Assembly (NCBI GenBank): GCA_040217755.1 | Contig: JBEHWJ010000003.1 | Coordinates: 1-64,000 of the forward strand | From: PHAA01 sp040217755 | GTDB lineage: Bacteria > Bacillota > Syntrophomonadia > Syntrophomonadales > Syntrophomonadaceae | DNA length: 64,000 nt | Direction: 5' to 3' | In this document: piece by piece, positions 24,800 to 33,329 of the stretch | How positions within the stretch are numbered: position 1 is the stretch's first letter | Layout of the letters: the number at the start of each line of letters is the position of its first letter | Notes under the pieces: model-generated | Seen by the model: only the letters and a program-made list of their open reading frames with translations | Databases searched by the model: none | Told to the model about the DNA's origin: nothing | Program-made: the position numbers and the translations under genes

Positions 24800-26344
24800 C
24801 TAACGGCTCTCCCCGCTAGCTACAGTGACGCGGTGGTCCTGGTTGATAGTGGCTTTGACTACTTCCACCGGCTTGAGTATGGCGACGGGCCGGTTCACCA
24901 CTAAAGCTGGATATGTCGGTTTGCCGGGGGGGCGCCTCATTTCGGCTTCACTTACCTGCCCCTCGCTGGCTAAGGCTACATTGGGAACCAAACTGCGCCG
25001 CACTCCGCCGATCTTGACCTTGTCTGCTTTGGGCACCACTGCCAGGGCCGGAGCAGAACTGGCTGCAGCTATCTCGGCTTCCACCGCCGCTTGTCCCGAT
25101 TCCAGGCTGTTGATCGATATAGCCCGGACATGGCGGGTATGTGCCCAATTGTCCTGGTTTTTATGTTGGAACAGTCCCCACAGCGTTACCGGGAACCATG
25201 TTAGTCCGTAGAACGGATAAGTAATATAGTAAAAATAAGCACGGCGGGGAGCCCCCTCCAGAATTAGGCCCAGCATGGGGTAGCAATAGCCGACCAGACC
25301 GAAAACCCACCAATACCACCTGGGCGTCAGTACCGTCAACATCGACTCATATAATGGTACCGGCGACAAGTAAGCCGCTCCGGCAAAAAGGAAAGTCAAA
25401 AACATAATCGTTATCAGAAATGGCTGGAACAGGTATATGGCCCCGTCGACGGGGTACCATTTTTTCTCCCGCCACCCCTTCTTGATCAGCGGAATCATAT
25501 AGCGGAAGGCCACATCCCAGTGCCCCTGCAGCCAGCGGGTACGTTGCCTCCAGGTCTGGGAAAAATAAACCGGCTTTTCATCATAGACCTTGGCTTCATG
25601 GGCCCAGGAGGTCTTGATACCGTTCATGAGCAGTTTCATGGTAAATTCCAAATCTTCGGTCAGGCAGGTTGCTCCCCAACCATACTCTTTGAGGAGTTCG
25701 TACTCCAGGCATACCCCGGTGCCGCCCAAAGCGTTGGACAAACCCTTGTTGTAACGGGCCAGCTGCCACATACGGTTCATGGACCAGTAAGCGGTGGCGT
25801 AGCAGGCGGTTACCCATGAATCATTGGGGTTCTTGGTATCCAGGTAGCCCTGGATGGAGCGATATCCCTTCTTCAGCTTCGAATTCATCTCCAGCAAGAA
25901 ATTAGAGGATACCACGTTGTCAGCATCGAAGAGACAGATGGCATCATACTTCTGTTCATCCATTTCGAAAAGTTTGGCAAACATCCATTCCAGCGCGTAA
26001 CCTTTACCTCTCTTGGGCGAGAACCTTTCATAGACCAGGGCTCCCTCCCCGCGCGCCACTGCAGCAGTAGCGTCGGTGCAATTGTCGGCGATGACGTAAA
26101 TATCGAACAATTCCGCCGGGTAATTCAATCTCTTAAGGCTTTCCAAGTGGTAACGTATAACCGCTTCCTCGTTGTGAGCCGCGGTGATCAGGGCAAATCT
26201 TTTTTCCGGGTTGAATTCCTTGTCTTCCTTGTGTTTTCGCCACCCGTAAACCGAAACATAATAGTAATACAATAAAAACAGGATAACTATTGATTCCGCT
26301 ACGGTTACGATGCATGATAATGCATCATACAACAAGCCGTCCAT
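24800..26344 (-). CDS. Membrane glycosyltransferase family 2 (processive type)
   Basis: 514 residues. An N-terminal helix, a cytoplasmic GT-A domain, at least three C-terminal membrane helices, then a tail of about 100 residues. Catalytic marks of processive GT2 enzymes (cellulose, hyaluronan or poly-GlcNAc synthase-like): ITAAHNEE, FDADN, TEDLEF and QRTRWLQGHWD. The sugar is unknown. The tail, from about residue 415, is rich in Ala, Val and Pro and resembles nothing I know. ATG 26344 follows GAGGT by about six bases; an upstream in-frame start at 26377 has no site. It ends at a strong terminator and is probably a single-gene unit. Confidence 0.85.
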   Translation of the reverse strand: MDGLLYDALSCIVTVAESIVILFLLYYYYVSVYGWRKHKEDKEFNPEKRFALITAAHNEEAVIRYHLESLKRLNYPAELFDIYVIADNCTDATAAVARGEGALVYERFSPKRGKGYALEWMFAKLFEMDEQKYDAICLFDADNVVSSNFLLEMNSKLKKGYRSIQGYLDTKNPNDSWVTACYATAYWSMNRMWQLARYNKGLSNALGGTGVCLEYELLKEYGWGATCLTEDLEFTMKLLMNGIKTSWAHEAKVYDEKPVYFSQTWRQRTRWLQGHWDVAFRYMIPLIKKGWREKKWYPVDGAIYLFQPFLITIMFLTFLFAGAAYLSPVPLYESMLTVLTPRWYWWVFGLVGYCYPMLGLILEGAPRRAYFYYITYPFYGLTWFPVTLWGLFQHKNQDNWAHTRHVRAISINSLESGQAAVEAEIAAASSAPALAVVPKADKVKIGGVRRSLVPNVALASEGQVSEAEMRRPPGKPTYPALVVNRPVAILKPVEVVKATINQDHRVTVASGESR

Positions 26345-26507
26345 TACACGACCTCTTTCCCTAGTTTTATTAGGCATCCGAACAAAACAGGTTTTTATTG
26401 CTGGAATAGGATTTTCTTAATCTAAACCTTATATACTCTACCAAAAAACCAAAATTGTTTCAATACATATCACATCTGCCCGCCTGGAACCATTCGCTTA
26501 AATGGTC

Positions 26508-27236
26508 TTAAGCGCTTCGTTTTTCGGCTATTTCCTCCATAAATCGGTACAACTCCGGTAACCTGCCCCTCCAATCCGGGGTGAACTCGTCCAGACCGCG
26601 ATCTATCAACCTATCCTCCACCAGGAAGGTCTTCATTCCAACTAAACCGGCCGCCAGGTCTTCATCCCGATCGTTGCCTACCATAAGGCAATCCGATGGT
26701 TCGACTCCCAAACGGTCGGCTATCTCCTGGTAGTATTGGGGGTTGGGTTTACAATAATGCATTACCTCGTAGGAGGTTATCAGGTCAAACGGAAAGTGCC
26801 CCACTTCTGCCCAGTCCAACCGCATCTGGATAGCCGCCCGCGGAAATACCGGATTGGTAGCTACCACCACCTTGGTCCCGCTGGCAAACAGACCCGACAT
26901 CATCTGCCTGACTCCGCTGAAGGCACCACAATATTTATGCAACCGCGGAAACCCGGTTCTATAAAATTCCTCGAAGAACGCCTTGGTCCGCGCCTCATCA
27001 ACCGGAAGACAACTAAAAAAGTGCCGCATAAAAACGTCTTCGTTGCAAATATGCGGATTTTTATCCTTAATCATGACATCGGTAGATTTAAGGATTTGTC
27101 CAACCAAAATCCCCGGCTCCTCAAATCCATGCAGGGCCGCCATTTGCCCCATCTCCTGGAAATACCGGGCCAGGAAAAAATCCATGTCGATATCCAACAG
27201 AGTGCCATCCAAGTCAAACAGAATCGCTTCGAACAC
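26508..27236 (-). CDS. HAD-superfamily hydrolase
   Basis: 242 residues from GTG 27236. All four HAD motifs are present: FDLDGTLLD (nucleophile Asp), TNPVFPRAA, the Lys of YCKPNPQYY, and VGNDRDEDLAAG. A helical cap follows motif I, as in phosphoglycolate-phosphatase-like enzymes. Probably a small-molecule phosphatase; the substrate is unknown. TGAGGT lies eight bases before the GTG, and a TATAAT at 27287-27282 stands about 45 bases upstream, which argues against the earlier frame start at 27302. Confidence 0.82.
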   Translation of the reverse strand: MFEAILFDLDGTLLDIDMDFFLARYFQEMGQMAALHGFEEPGILVGQILKSTDVMIKDKNPHICNEDVFMRHFFSCLPVDEARTKAFFEEFYRTGFPRLHKYCGAFSGVRQMMSGLFASGTKVVVATNPVFPRAAIQMRLDWAEVGHFPFDLITSYEVMHYCKPNPQYYQEIADRLGVEPSDCLMVGNDRDEDLAAGLVGMKTFLVEDRLIDRGLDEFTPDWRGRLPELYRFMEEIAEKRSA

Positions 27237-27281
27237 ATCTACATACCTCAAAATACCAAACGCTATCCGATTGTCTAAACA

Positions 27282-27287
27282 ATTATA
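27282..27287 (-). promoter_or_regulatory. Candidate -10 box for the HAD hydrolase
   Basis: Perfect TATAAT on the minus strand about 45 bases before the GTG start. No good -35 box is found at 16-18 bases. Confidence 0.35.
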
Positions 27288-27302
27288 CTCTGCTCTAAGC
27301 AA

Positions 27303-27569
27303 AATCTTTCAGGATTAATTTAACCTGTGCCAGGTCAACTCATCCCTCTCAAAAGTTGGATTTATTCAATTTTACAAGTTCTGGTTTTGTCATCCATAAT
27401 ACCCATAATACCGAAGAAAATCAATAGCTTATGGAATTGGCGGCTATTGACTAAACCTTTCATATAATTTAGACTAAATTGCACAAAATTATATATGATT
27501 CAGCCTGCGCAAGCAGCTTTTTTCTTTGTTGTCCTCCGCTGGCCGGCCTGATTAAGAAAGGACAGTACG
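27303..27569. other. Intergenic region between divergent HAD and DedA genes
   Basis: About 270 AT-rich bases. TTGACT (27447-27452) is followed 17 bases later by TAGACT, and TATAAT occurs at 27463-27468; either could belong to the dedA promoter. No gene or strong hairpin was seen. Confidence 0.35.
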
Positions 27570-28256
27570 ATGGAACTAGGTCTATCCCTCAATCTTGTCG
27601 ATATTGCCGATATTTTTATCAATCTGGACCAATATCTGGTCCAGATCATCGCCAATTACGGTACCTGGACCTACCTCATCCTGTTTCTGGTGATATTCTG
27701 TGAAACTGGCCTGGTAGTTACCCCATTCCTGCCCGGTGATTCATTGCTATTCATCCTGGGGGCGCTGGCCGCCGGCGGAGAGATAAACCTGCCGGCCATC
27801 GCCGCCATCCTCATGATCGCGGCAGTTTCAGGTAATATCGTCAATTACCAGATCGGCCATTACCTGGGACCGCGCGTTTTCAGCGGGGACAAAATCCATT
27901 TCCTCAATCAAGAACATCTTATGCGGACCCACGATTTTTATGAACGACACGGAGGCAAGACCGTCGTCATCGCCCGCTTCCTCCCTATTATCAGGACCTT
28001 TGCTCCTTTCGTAGCCGGTATCGGGCGTATGGATCGGACCCGTTTCTTTTTCTTCAATTTGTTGGGCAGCGTGAGCTGGGTGGCTGTTTTCCTCTGGGGC
28101 GGCTGGGCCTTCGGTAATATACCGGTGGTGGAGCGTAACCTCAGCCTGGTGGTTCTGGGTATTATCGCCATTACCCTGCTGCCCGCCTTCGTCACCTTTT
28201 TGAAACAGAAATCCCGACCCAGGCCGCGGCACCAAGGCTGCAAGGCGGAAAGCTAG
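27570..28256 (+). CDS. DedA-family membrane protein
   Basis: 228 residues, several membrane segments. DedA/SNARE-associated family proteins are thought to move lipids such as undecaprenyl phosphate or phosphatidylethanolamine across the membrane. The signature is clear: FCETGLVVTPFLPGDSLLF near the N-terminus and ARFLPIIRTFAPFVAGIGRM in the middle, with GNIVNYQIGHYLG between. The C-terminus is basic. AAGAAAGGA precedes the ATG. A terminator follows 30 bases after the stop. Confidence 0.9.
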   Translation: MELGLSLNLVDIADIFINLDQYLVQIIANYGTWTYLILFLVIFCETGLVVTPFLPGDSLLFILGALAAGGEINLPAIAAILMIAAVSGNIVNYQIGHYLGPRVFSGDKIHFLNQEHLMRTHDFYERHGGKTVVIARFLPIIRTFAPFVAGIGRMDRTRFFFFNLLGSVSWVAVFLWGGWAFGNIPVVERNLSLVVLGIIAITLLPAFVTFLKQKSRPRPRHQGCKAES

Positions 28257-28285
28257 GCCCCGTATCAACACCTCTTTCCGAAACC

Positions 28286-28319
28286 GGGCCCCCGCAATAT
28301 TGCGGCGGGGACTTTTTCA
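28286..28319 (+). terminator. Rho-independent terminator after dedA
   Basis: CCCCGC-AATATT-GCGG-c-GGGG stem with one bulge, followed by ACTTTTTC. Confidence 0.8.
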
Positions 28320-28440
28320 TTGGCAACAATGATGGCCAGCCAGCGGGTTGGTCCATCCTGACCTGGCCTGGAGACCAATCTGCTGAGCCTGGATACCCAA
28401 GGAGATGGATTGGCACACCGGCCCAATAATACTTTTCGAT

Positions 28441-28469
28441 TTGACAACCGGCCATCCATGGATTAGAAT
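28441..28469 (+). promoter_or_regulatory. Sigma-A-type promoter for the zinc-ribbon gene
   Basis: TTGACA (28441-28446) and TAGAAT (28464-28469) with a 17-base spacer, six and five matches to consensus. It gives a leader of about 70 bases. Confidence 0.78.
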
Positions 28470-28543
28470 TAAAGTTGCCTTGCTCTAATCGTCTCCTTTG
28501 TGGGGGATCAGGTCCAAGAGTACTTCAGAAGGGAGATGAACGC

Positions 28544-28834
28544 ATGTTACAGGACAAATATATCGTATGTAAGGATTGTGGCAATGAGTTCTTGTTCTCA
28601 GTATCGGAACAAGAATTTTATGCTGAAAAAGGCTTCGAGAACGAACCAGGCCGCTGCCCGGAGTGCAGAAGGGCCCGCAAAATGCAGCGCGGCGGGAATA
28701 CCGGCTTCAGAGAGCCGCGCCCGATGTTCTCCACCATTTGTGCCGCCTGTGGTCAGGAAACCACGGTTCCGTTCGAACCGACCGGTGACCGGCCGGTATA
28801 CTGCCGGGACTGCTTCCAGGCCAGACGTCGTTAG
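28544..28834 (+). CDS. Small double zinc-ribbon protein
   Basis: 96 residues. Two CxxC pairs near the N-terminus (CKDCGNEF and CPECRRARK) form one predicted zinc knuckle, and two more (CAACGQET and CRDCFQARR) form a second. The N-terminal unit VCKDCGNEFLFSVSEQEFY matches a small CxxC zinc-binding domain widespread in Clostridia and Chloroflexi. Function unknown; nucleic-acid binding is often proposed. GGGAG lies before the ATG. It has its own promoter and terminator. Confidence 0.82.
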   Translation: MLQDKYIVCKDCGNEFLFSVSEQEFYAEKGFENEPGRCPECRRARKMQRGGNTGFREPRPMFSTICAACGQETTVPFEPTGDRPVYCRDCFQARRR

Positions 28835-28854
28835 TTGCAATAGGGATTTTGACC

Positions 28855-28890
28855 AGGGGTTTAGTCATTGACTAAACCCCTTATTTTATT
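28855..28890 (+). terminator. Rho-independent terminator after the zinc-ribbon gene
   Basis: Arms GGGGTTTAGTC and GACTAAACCCC with a three-base loop, then TTATTTTATT. Confidence 0.92.
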
Positions 28891-28951
28891 GCCACAGAGA
28901 AAATTTCCGAGATAATTAGCCCAACGTCGTTGGCTGCATGACAATATATGG

Positions 28952-28981
28952 TTGACAAGTAGTTGGTACGCAAAATATAGT
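28952..28981 (+). promoter_or_regulatory. Sigma-A-type promoter for the acyl-CoA dehydrogenase gene
   Basis: TTGACA (28952-28957), 18-base spacer, TATAGT (28976-28981). The resulting leader is about 180 bases long and otherwise holds nothing I can name. Confidence 0.72.
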
Positions 28982-29168
28982 TGGGATATACGCTAAGAAT
29001 AATCTATGCATCATACTCGTGAATCCAGCCTATTTTTGCCGATCGTTTTAGAACGCCTATTACAGCCCACTTTTACTAATTGGCAAAGGGGGAGTGACCA
29101 ACCTTCGTACCTATAGGTCTGCTCTGGAATCACCCACAGTCAACATCAGCGTGAAGGAGGAGCTTTAA

Positions 29169-30308
29169 ATGGATTTCAAACTTACCGATGAGCAGGAACT
29201 GGTCCGGGCCAATATGAGAGAATTCGCCCTCGAATACGTAGAGCCGGTAGCCGTGGAACTGGATGAAACCGCCCGTTATCCCCGGGAGATTATCGAGAAG
29301 CTGGCCGAGAGCGGCTATATGGGTATGCCATTCCCGGTCGAATACGGCGGACAGGGGACCGATTACCTCACCTATACTCTGGCGGTAGAAGAACTGTCCC
29401 GCTCCTGTGCAGCCACCGGATTTACCATGTCGGTACATACCGGCCTGGCTTTGATGCCTATATTGCTGTTCGGTACCGAAGAACAGAAGAAAACCTACCT
29501 GACCCCCCTGGCCCAGGGCAAACACCTGGGCGCCTTTGCCCTTACCGAACCAGGGGCCGGCACGGACGTGGGCGCGGCTGTCACCACCGCCGTCCTGGAC
29601 GGGGAAGAATACGTTTTAAATGGGCTTAAGACCTTCTGCTCCAACGGCCCGGTGGCCGACACCTACGTTACCTTTGCCTGGACCGACAAGTCAGCCGGTT
29701 CGAAAGGCATGAGCGCCTTTATCGTTCCCAAAGGTACCCCCGGGATCAAGGTGGGCAGCCATTTCATGAAGATGGGGATCCGGGCCTCCCAGACCTCGGA
29801 GATAATCTTTCAGGATTGCCGTATCCCCAAGGCCAATCTGTTGGGCGGCGAAGGCAACGGCATGAAGATCGCCATGAATTGTTTCGATCATGGCCGCATC
29901 GGGATCGCCGCCCAGGCTACCGGGATACTGCAGGCGGCCCTGGACGAGTCCCTCAGCTATTCCAAACAGCGGGTCCAATTCGGCAAACCCATTGCCAGGA
30001 ACCAGGCGGTGCAGTGGTGGATAGTGGATATGGCCACCGATTTGCAGGCCTGTCGTTTCCTGACCTACTACGCTGCCTGGCTGAAGGACCAGGGCAAACC
30101 TTTCACCAAAGAAGCTTCCATGGCTAAGCTGTTCTGCGCCGAGGCAGCCATGAAACACACCATCAAAGCGGTGCAGATACACGGCGGCTACGGATACGTA
30201 AAAGGAGTCAAGGTAGAACGACTGATGAGAGACGCCAAGATTACCGAGATCTACGAAGGCACCTCGGAAGCGCAGCGGATGGTAATCGGCGGCCATATCA
30301 TGCGCTGA
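29169..30308 (+). CDS. Acyl-CoA dehydrogenase (short-chain type)
   Basis: 379 residues, FAD enzyme that forms the alpha-beta double bond of acyl-CoA in beta-oxidation or butyrate metabolism. The catalytic base is Glu363 in IYEGTSEAQ, placed as in butyryl- and short-chain acyl-CoA dehydrogenases. FALTEPGAGTDVG and the QIHGGYGYVK segment fit FAD binding. AAGGAGGAG precedes the ATG. No electron-transfer flavoprotein genes lie next to it; the gene has its own promoter and terminator. Exact chain length cannot be read. Confidence 0.93.
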   Translation: MDFKLTDEQELVRANMREFALEYVEPVAVELDETARYPREIIEKLAESGYMGMPFPVEYGGQGTDYLTYTLAVEELSRSCAATGFTMSVHTGLALMPILLFGTEEQKKTYLTPLAQGKHLGAFALTEPGAGTDVGAAVTTAVLDGEEYVLNGLKTFCSNGPVADTYVTFAWTDKSAGSKGMSAFIVPKGTPGIKVGSHFMKMGIRASQTSEIIFQDCRIPKANLLGGEGNGMKIAMNCFDHGRIGIAAQATGILQAALDESLSYSKQRVQFGKPIARNQAVQWWIVDMATDLQACRFLTYYAAWLKDQGKPFTKEASMAKLFCAEAAMKHTIKAVQIHGGYGYVKGVKVERLMRDAKITEIYEGTSEAQRMVIGGHIMR

Positions 30309-30328
30309 TCAAAGGTTGACCCAACTGG

Positions 30329-30365
30329 GGGGACAGGGGCGGCAGGCACCCTGTCCCTTGTTTTG
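30329..30365 (+). terminator. Rho-independent terminator after the acyl-CoA dehydrogenase
   Basis: Perfect nine-base arms GGGACAGGG and CCCTGTCCC, then TTGTTTTG. Confidence 0.85.
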
Positions 30366-30427
30366 AAAACAGGCTGAGGGGACTTCAGCCAGGACTGGTA
30401 GTATAAGCAAGGGCCAAAGGGATGTTT

Positions 30428-31030
30428 ATGAGGATAGGAATCGATATCGACAACACCATAACCAACACCCGGGAAACGATGCAGGCGTATCTGGAGCGTT
30501 ATGCCCGGACCAACAACCTCCCCTACACCTTCAACCCCAGCAGGTACACCTTGGAGGAAGCCTTGTCCTGGGAACCGGGCGACCTGGACCTATTCACCCG
30601 ACGGCACCTGGCCGACGTCTACCGCAGGGTAGCACCCAAGCCCCACGCGGTGGAGGTCATCCGCGACCTGCACCGTGATCATCATATCGCCCTCATTACC
30701 TCCCGCAACCGCCGTAACGGCAATATCCGCGAGGTTACCCTGGAATGGCTGGCCCGTAACCAATTGGAATACGACCAGTTGATCATGAATGAAACCGAAA
30801 ATATGCACCATTTCAGCAAGCTGGGCGCCTGCCTGGACAACCGCATCGACGTCATGATCGAGGACCATGACGGCCTTTCCCTGGAACTGAGTCGTTTCAT
30901 CCCGGTCATCCTGTTCGACTATCCTTACAACACCGACCTGCAGGCTGATAATATCATCCGGATCAATGATTGGCGGCAAGTAAAACCCGCCCTGGCCGCA
31001 TTGGCTGCCCGGCCATTGCGACGCAACTGA
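30428..31030 (+). CDS. HAD-family 5'-nucleotidase-like protein
   Basis: 200 residues. Starts with MRIGIDIDNTITNTRE, the nucleophile motif DIDNT of the 5'(3')-deoxyribonucleotidase-like HAD group. TSRNRR supplies motif II, and MIEDHDGLSLELS motif IV. The FDYPYN segment near the C-terminus also recurs in that group. Substrate uncertain; a nucleoside monophosphate is likely. I prefer ATG 30428 to ATG 30422 because AAAGGG directly abuts the earlier one. Confidence 0.75.
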   Translation: MRIGIDIDNTITNTRETMQAYLERYARTNNLPYTFNPSRYTLEEALSWEPGDLDLFTRRHLADVYRRVAPKPHAVEVIRDLHRDHHIALITSRNRRNGNIREVTLEWLARNQLEYDQLIMNETENMHHFSKLGACLDNRIDVMIEDHDGLSLELSRFIPVILFDYPYNTDLQADNIIRINDWRQVKPALAALAARPLRRN

Positions 31031-31255
31031 TCTCCCTTGGCCATCCCATCTCCTATTGCCATTATAAATTATAATGACTTGTCACTATTTACCAGAGCAC
31101 TTGTTCGGCGCCCTGGACATCCGGGTTTTTCACCCTTTTTCCCCTCCGTTCTCCTAATCCGCCATCGATCGTCCATTTTTGCTAAAAGATAGCCGCCTCA
31201 TTCAAACGTATATCTAATTAAAGCGGCGTCTGATAGAAAGCGATCGGAGGTAATT
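31031..31255. other. Intergenic region before the NlpC/P60 gene
   Basis: 225 bases. A TATAAT occurs near 31070 without a good -35. No gene seen. Confidence 0.3.
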
Positions 31256-31999
31256 ATGATCACAACACGGATGAAAAACCGAATAACCGCGCTTGTTCTG
31301 TCTTTAACGGTATTGGCCGGCCTGGCTTGGTCCACTCCCCCGGCGATGGGCGCGACTGCTGGGCAGATCGCCCAGTACAACAGCCATGAAAAACCTATCG
31401 TCGACTCCCTGCGGGCGAGTTATGGGGGAACTGAAGCCCAGGCTCTGGTGGGTCGGGCGGTTTGGTATATGGAGTATGGCTTTATGAAATATGGTCATAC
31501 CAAGTATGCCACCACAGGGTATATAGACTGCTCCAACTTCGTTTCTCTGGTCTATAGGGACTTCGGCTATTCCATAACCTCGGCCGCCCGCAATTACGGG
31601 ACGGTGGGGACCAAGGTGACGGGGGTTTATTCGAGAAGGATTACGGGGAGCACCAGATACACCTTGGTCGGGGTGGACCAGCTTAGGCCCGGCGATATTT
31701 TCACCTTCTGGAACTCCGACCGGACCAGGATTGGCCACGTAGCCTTGTACATGGGGATAGTAGACGGCAAGCCATGTATAATCGGCACCTGTACAGGACG
31801 TCCTACCGCCATCGGGATCGTCAACAGTCTCTCCTGGTGGTATGGTTCGAGCCTGAAGGAGGTACGACGGGTATTGCCATCCAACGCCCATCTAGAGAAT
31901 ATGGACCTCAATGCCAGCGGCCCGGTCATACCTGCCCAATACCAGATAATCCCGGATCGCCAGATCATGCTGCCGAAATACTTGCCGACCGGATTCTAG
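31256..31999 (+). CDS. Secreted NlpC/P60-family cell-wall hydrolase
   Basis: 247 residues. A signal peptide (basic start, hydrophobic core ALVLSLTVLAGLAWS, likely cut near PPAMGA) sends it outside. The catalytic Cys92 is in YIDCSNFVS and the His161 in IGHVALYMG, the order of NlpC/P60 peptidases that cut peptide stems of peptidoglycan. The PGDIFTFW segment before the histidine is also typical. No LysM or SH3 binding domain is seen. GGAGG lies five bases before the ATG. Confidence 0.86.
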   Translation: MITTRMKNRITALVLSLTVLAGLAWSTPPAMGATAGQIAQYNSHEKPIVDSLRASYGGTEAQALVGRAVWYMEYGFMKYGHTKYATTGYIDCSNFVSLVYRDFGYSITSAARNYGTVGTKVTGVYSRRITGSTRYTLVGVDQLRPGDIFTFWNSDRTRIGHVALYMGIVDGKPCIIGTCTGRPTAIGIVNSLSWWYGSSLKEVRRVLPSNAHLENMDLNASGPVIPAQYQIIPDRQIMLPKYLPTGF

Positions 32000-32034
32000 A
32001 AGATCTTGACCACCTGAATGCCCGAGTCTCCGAA

Positions 32035-32075
32035 AAAATGGAGGACCCTTTCCCACCGCGAAGGGTCCTCTTATC
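32035..32075. terminator. Bidirectional rho-independent terminator
   Basis: Perfect ten-base arms GAGGACCCTT (32041-32050) and AAGGGTCCTC (32061-32070). On the plus strand TTATC follows; on the minus strand CATTTTTTCGG follows. It separates the NlpC/P60 gene from the minus-strand genes to its right. Confidence 0.85.
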
Positions 32076-32216
32076 GGGCATTACCAACGCCGCGATATCG
32101 CATTATCATATCAAAAGGCCGACAATCCGCTGCCGGGGCCAGGCCGGAGAGAGTCTCCCGGGGGTTATCCTGTTCTTACCGGCGGGCAATCTTCCCGGCG
32201 GGCAGAACTCCGCGGA

Positions 32217-32651
32217 CTAGCTGAAGAACAGCAGGGTGATGACCACCAGCAGCGAATGGGTGAAGAACAGGCCCGCGCTCAATCTCTCCAGGGGCCAGGA
32301 GAACACCTGCCGGAGCAGGTATTGGCCCCGGAAAAAGCGACGGAAAGCCACCCCCAGCCAGGATAGGTGGAATATCTCCACGGGGATGAACATAACGGTC
32401 AGAGTGGTAATCACCAGATTGGACACCTGGACCAGGGTCAGGTAAAAATAAAAAGCCTCTGCCAGCACTGAAGCCCACAACATAGCCCATAGGTAGATAC
32501 GGCTGCGCGCCCCGGTGGTTATCATCCAGTTGGCCAGGGATCTTAACAGTTCCAGTTCAAAGCCATGCGGCTCTTCTTTAATAATTTTGTAAAAATAAGC
32601 GGAATAGAGCAGGAAAATAAGCCCCGCCATAATCCCCAGGATGGCTGTCAT
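32217..32651 (-). CDS. Membrane protein of unknown function, about four helices
   Basis: 144 residues. Four hydrophobic segments (AILGIMAGLIFLLYSAYF; LWAMLWASVLAEAFYFYL; LVITTLTVMFIPVEIF; FFTHSLLVVITLLFF) are joined by short basic loops. No family recognised. It lies 30 bases downstream of the deoxynucleoside kinase gene on the same strand, so it may be the last gene of the moxR operon. The ribosome binding site (GGCGGTG) is weak. Confidence 0.65.
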   Translation of the reverse strand: MTAILGIMAGLIFLLYSAYFYKIIKEEPHGFELELLRSLANWMITTGARSRIYLWAMLWASVLAEAFYFYLTLVQVSNLVITTLTVMFIPVEIFHLSWLGVAFRRFFRGQYLLRQVFSWPLERLSAGLFFTHSLLVVITLLFFS

Positions 32652-32681
32652 AATACACCGCCTGACTGACTGATCGACCTA

Positions 32682-33329
32682 TTATTGGCCGGCCGCCTTG
32701 TGGACGGCCGACTCCAGAGCCCGGGTGATTTCCTCCACCATGAATTGACGGTCGCTGGCCTTATGAACATAGTCAAGGTGGTCGACATTCAGCACCAGCA
32801 GCTGGCCCAACCGGTAATCATGGTAATTGTTCTCGTAGAACTGGTTCAGCATATCCCAGTATTCCCGTTCCACTTCGATCTCATCGGGGCGGCCGCGGCG
32901 GTGGATGCGCCGTATAGCTTCGTCGGTGTTGACCCGCAGGTAGACCATCAGTTGGGGCGGCCGCACATGGTCCAGGAAGGTGTTGAGCAGATTGTTGTAT
33001 ACCGCGTATTCCTCCGGGCTGAGGTACTTATGGTTAAGATACATCAGGGCGAAGATGCGGTCCGAAAAGATGGAGCGGTCCATCACCGCCTGGCCCACCT
33101 TCATGGCATGTTTGTATTGTTTGAAGCGGTTGGTCAGGAAGTTGACCTGCATGGCAAAAGCCCACTTTTCACGGTCGTGAAAAAATTTATGCAGCAGGCG
33201 GTATTCGTCATCGAACATTTCGTCGAAGGGCCTAAAACTCATCTCCTCGCTTATAATCCTGACCAAGCTGGATTTTCCCACCCCGGTCACCCCATCCACT
33301 ACTATCTTGACCCGGTTTTCAGTATACAA
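32682..33329 (-). CDS. Deoxynucleoside kinase
   Basis: 215 residues. The P-loop GVTGVGKS (residues 13-20), the MDRSIFSDR segment with the catalytic base and nucleoside-binding Arg, and the IRRIHRRGRPDE lid put it in the deoxyadenosine/deoxyguanosine/deoxycytidine kinase family, which phosphorylates salvaged deoxynucleosides. Start is TTG 33329 with GGAG seven bases upstream. The start overlaps the end of the vWA gene by 11 bases, so translation is coupled. Base specificity is undetermined. Confidence 0.85.
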   Translation of the reverse strand: MYTENRVKIVVDGVTGVGKSSLVRIISEEMSFRPFDEMFDDEYRLLHKFFHDREKWAFAMQVNFLTNRFKQYKHAMKVGQAVMDRSIFSDRIFALMYLNHKYLSPEEYAVYNNLLNTFLDHVRPPQLMVYLRVNTDEAIRRIHRRGRPDEIEVEREYWDMLNQFYENNYHDYRLGQLLVLNVDHLDYVHKASDRQFMVEEITRALESAVHKAAGQ

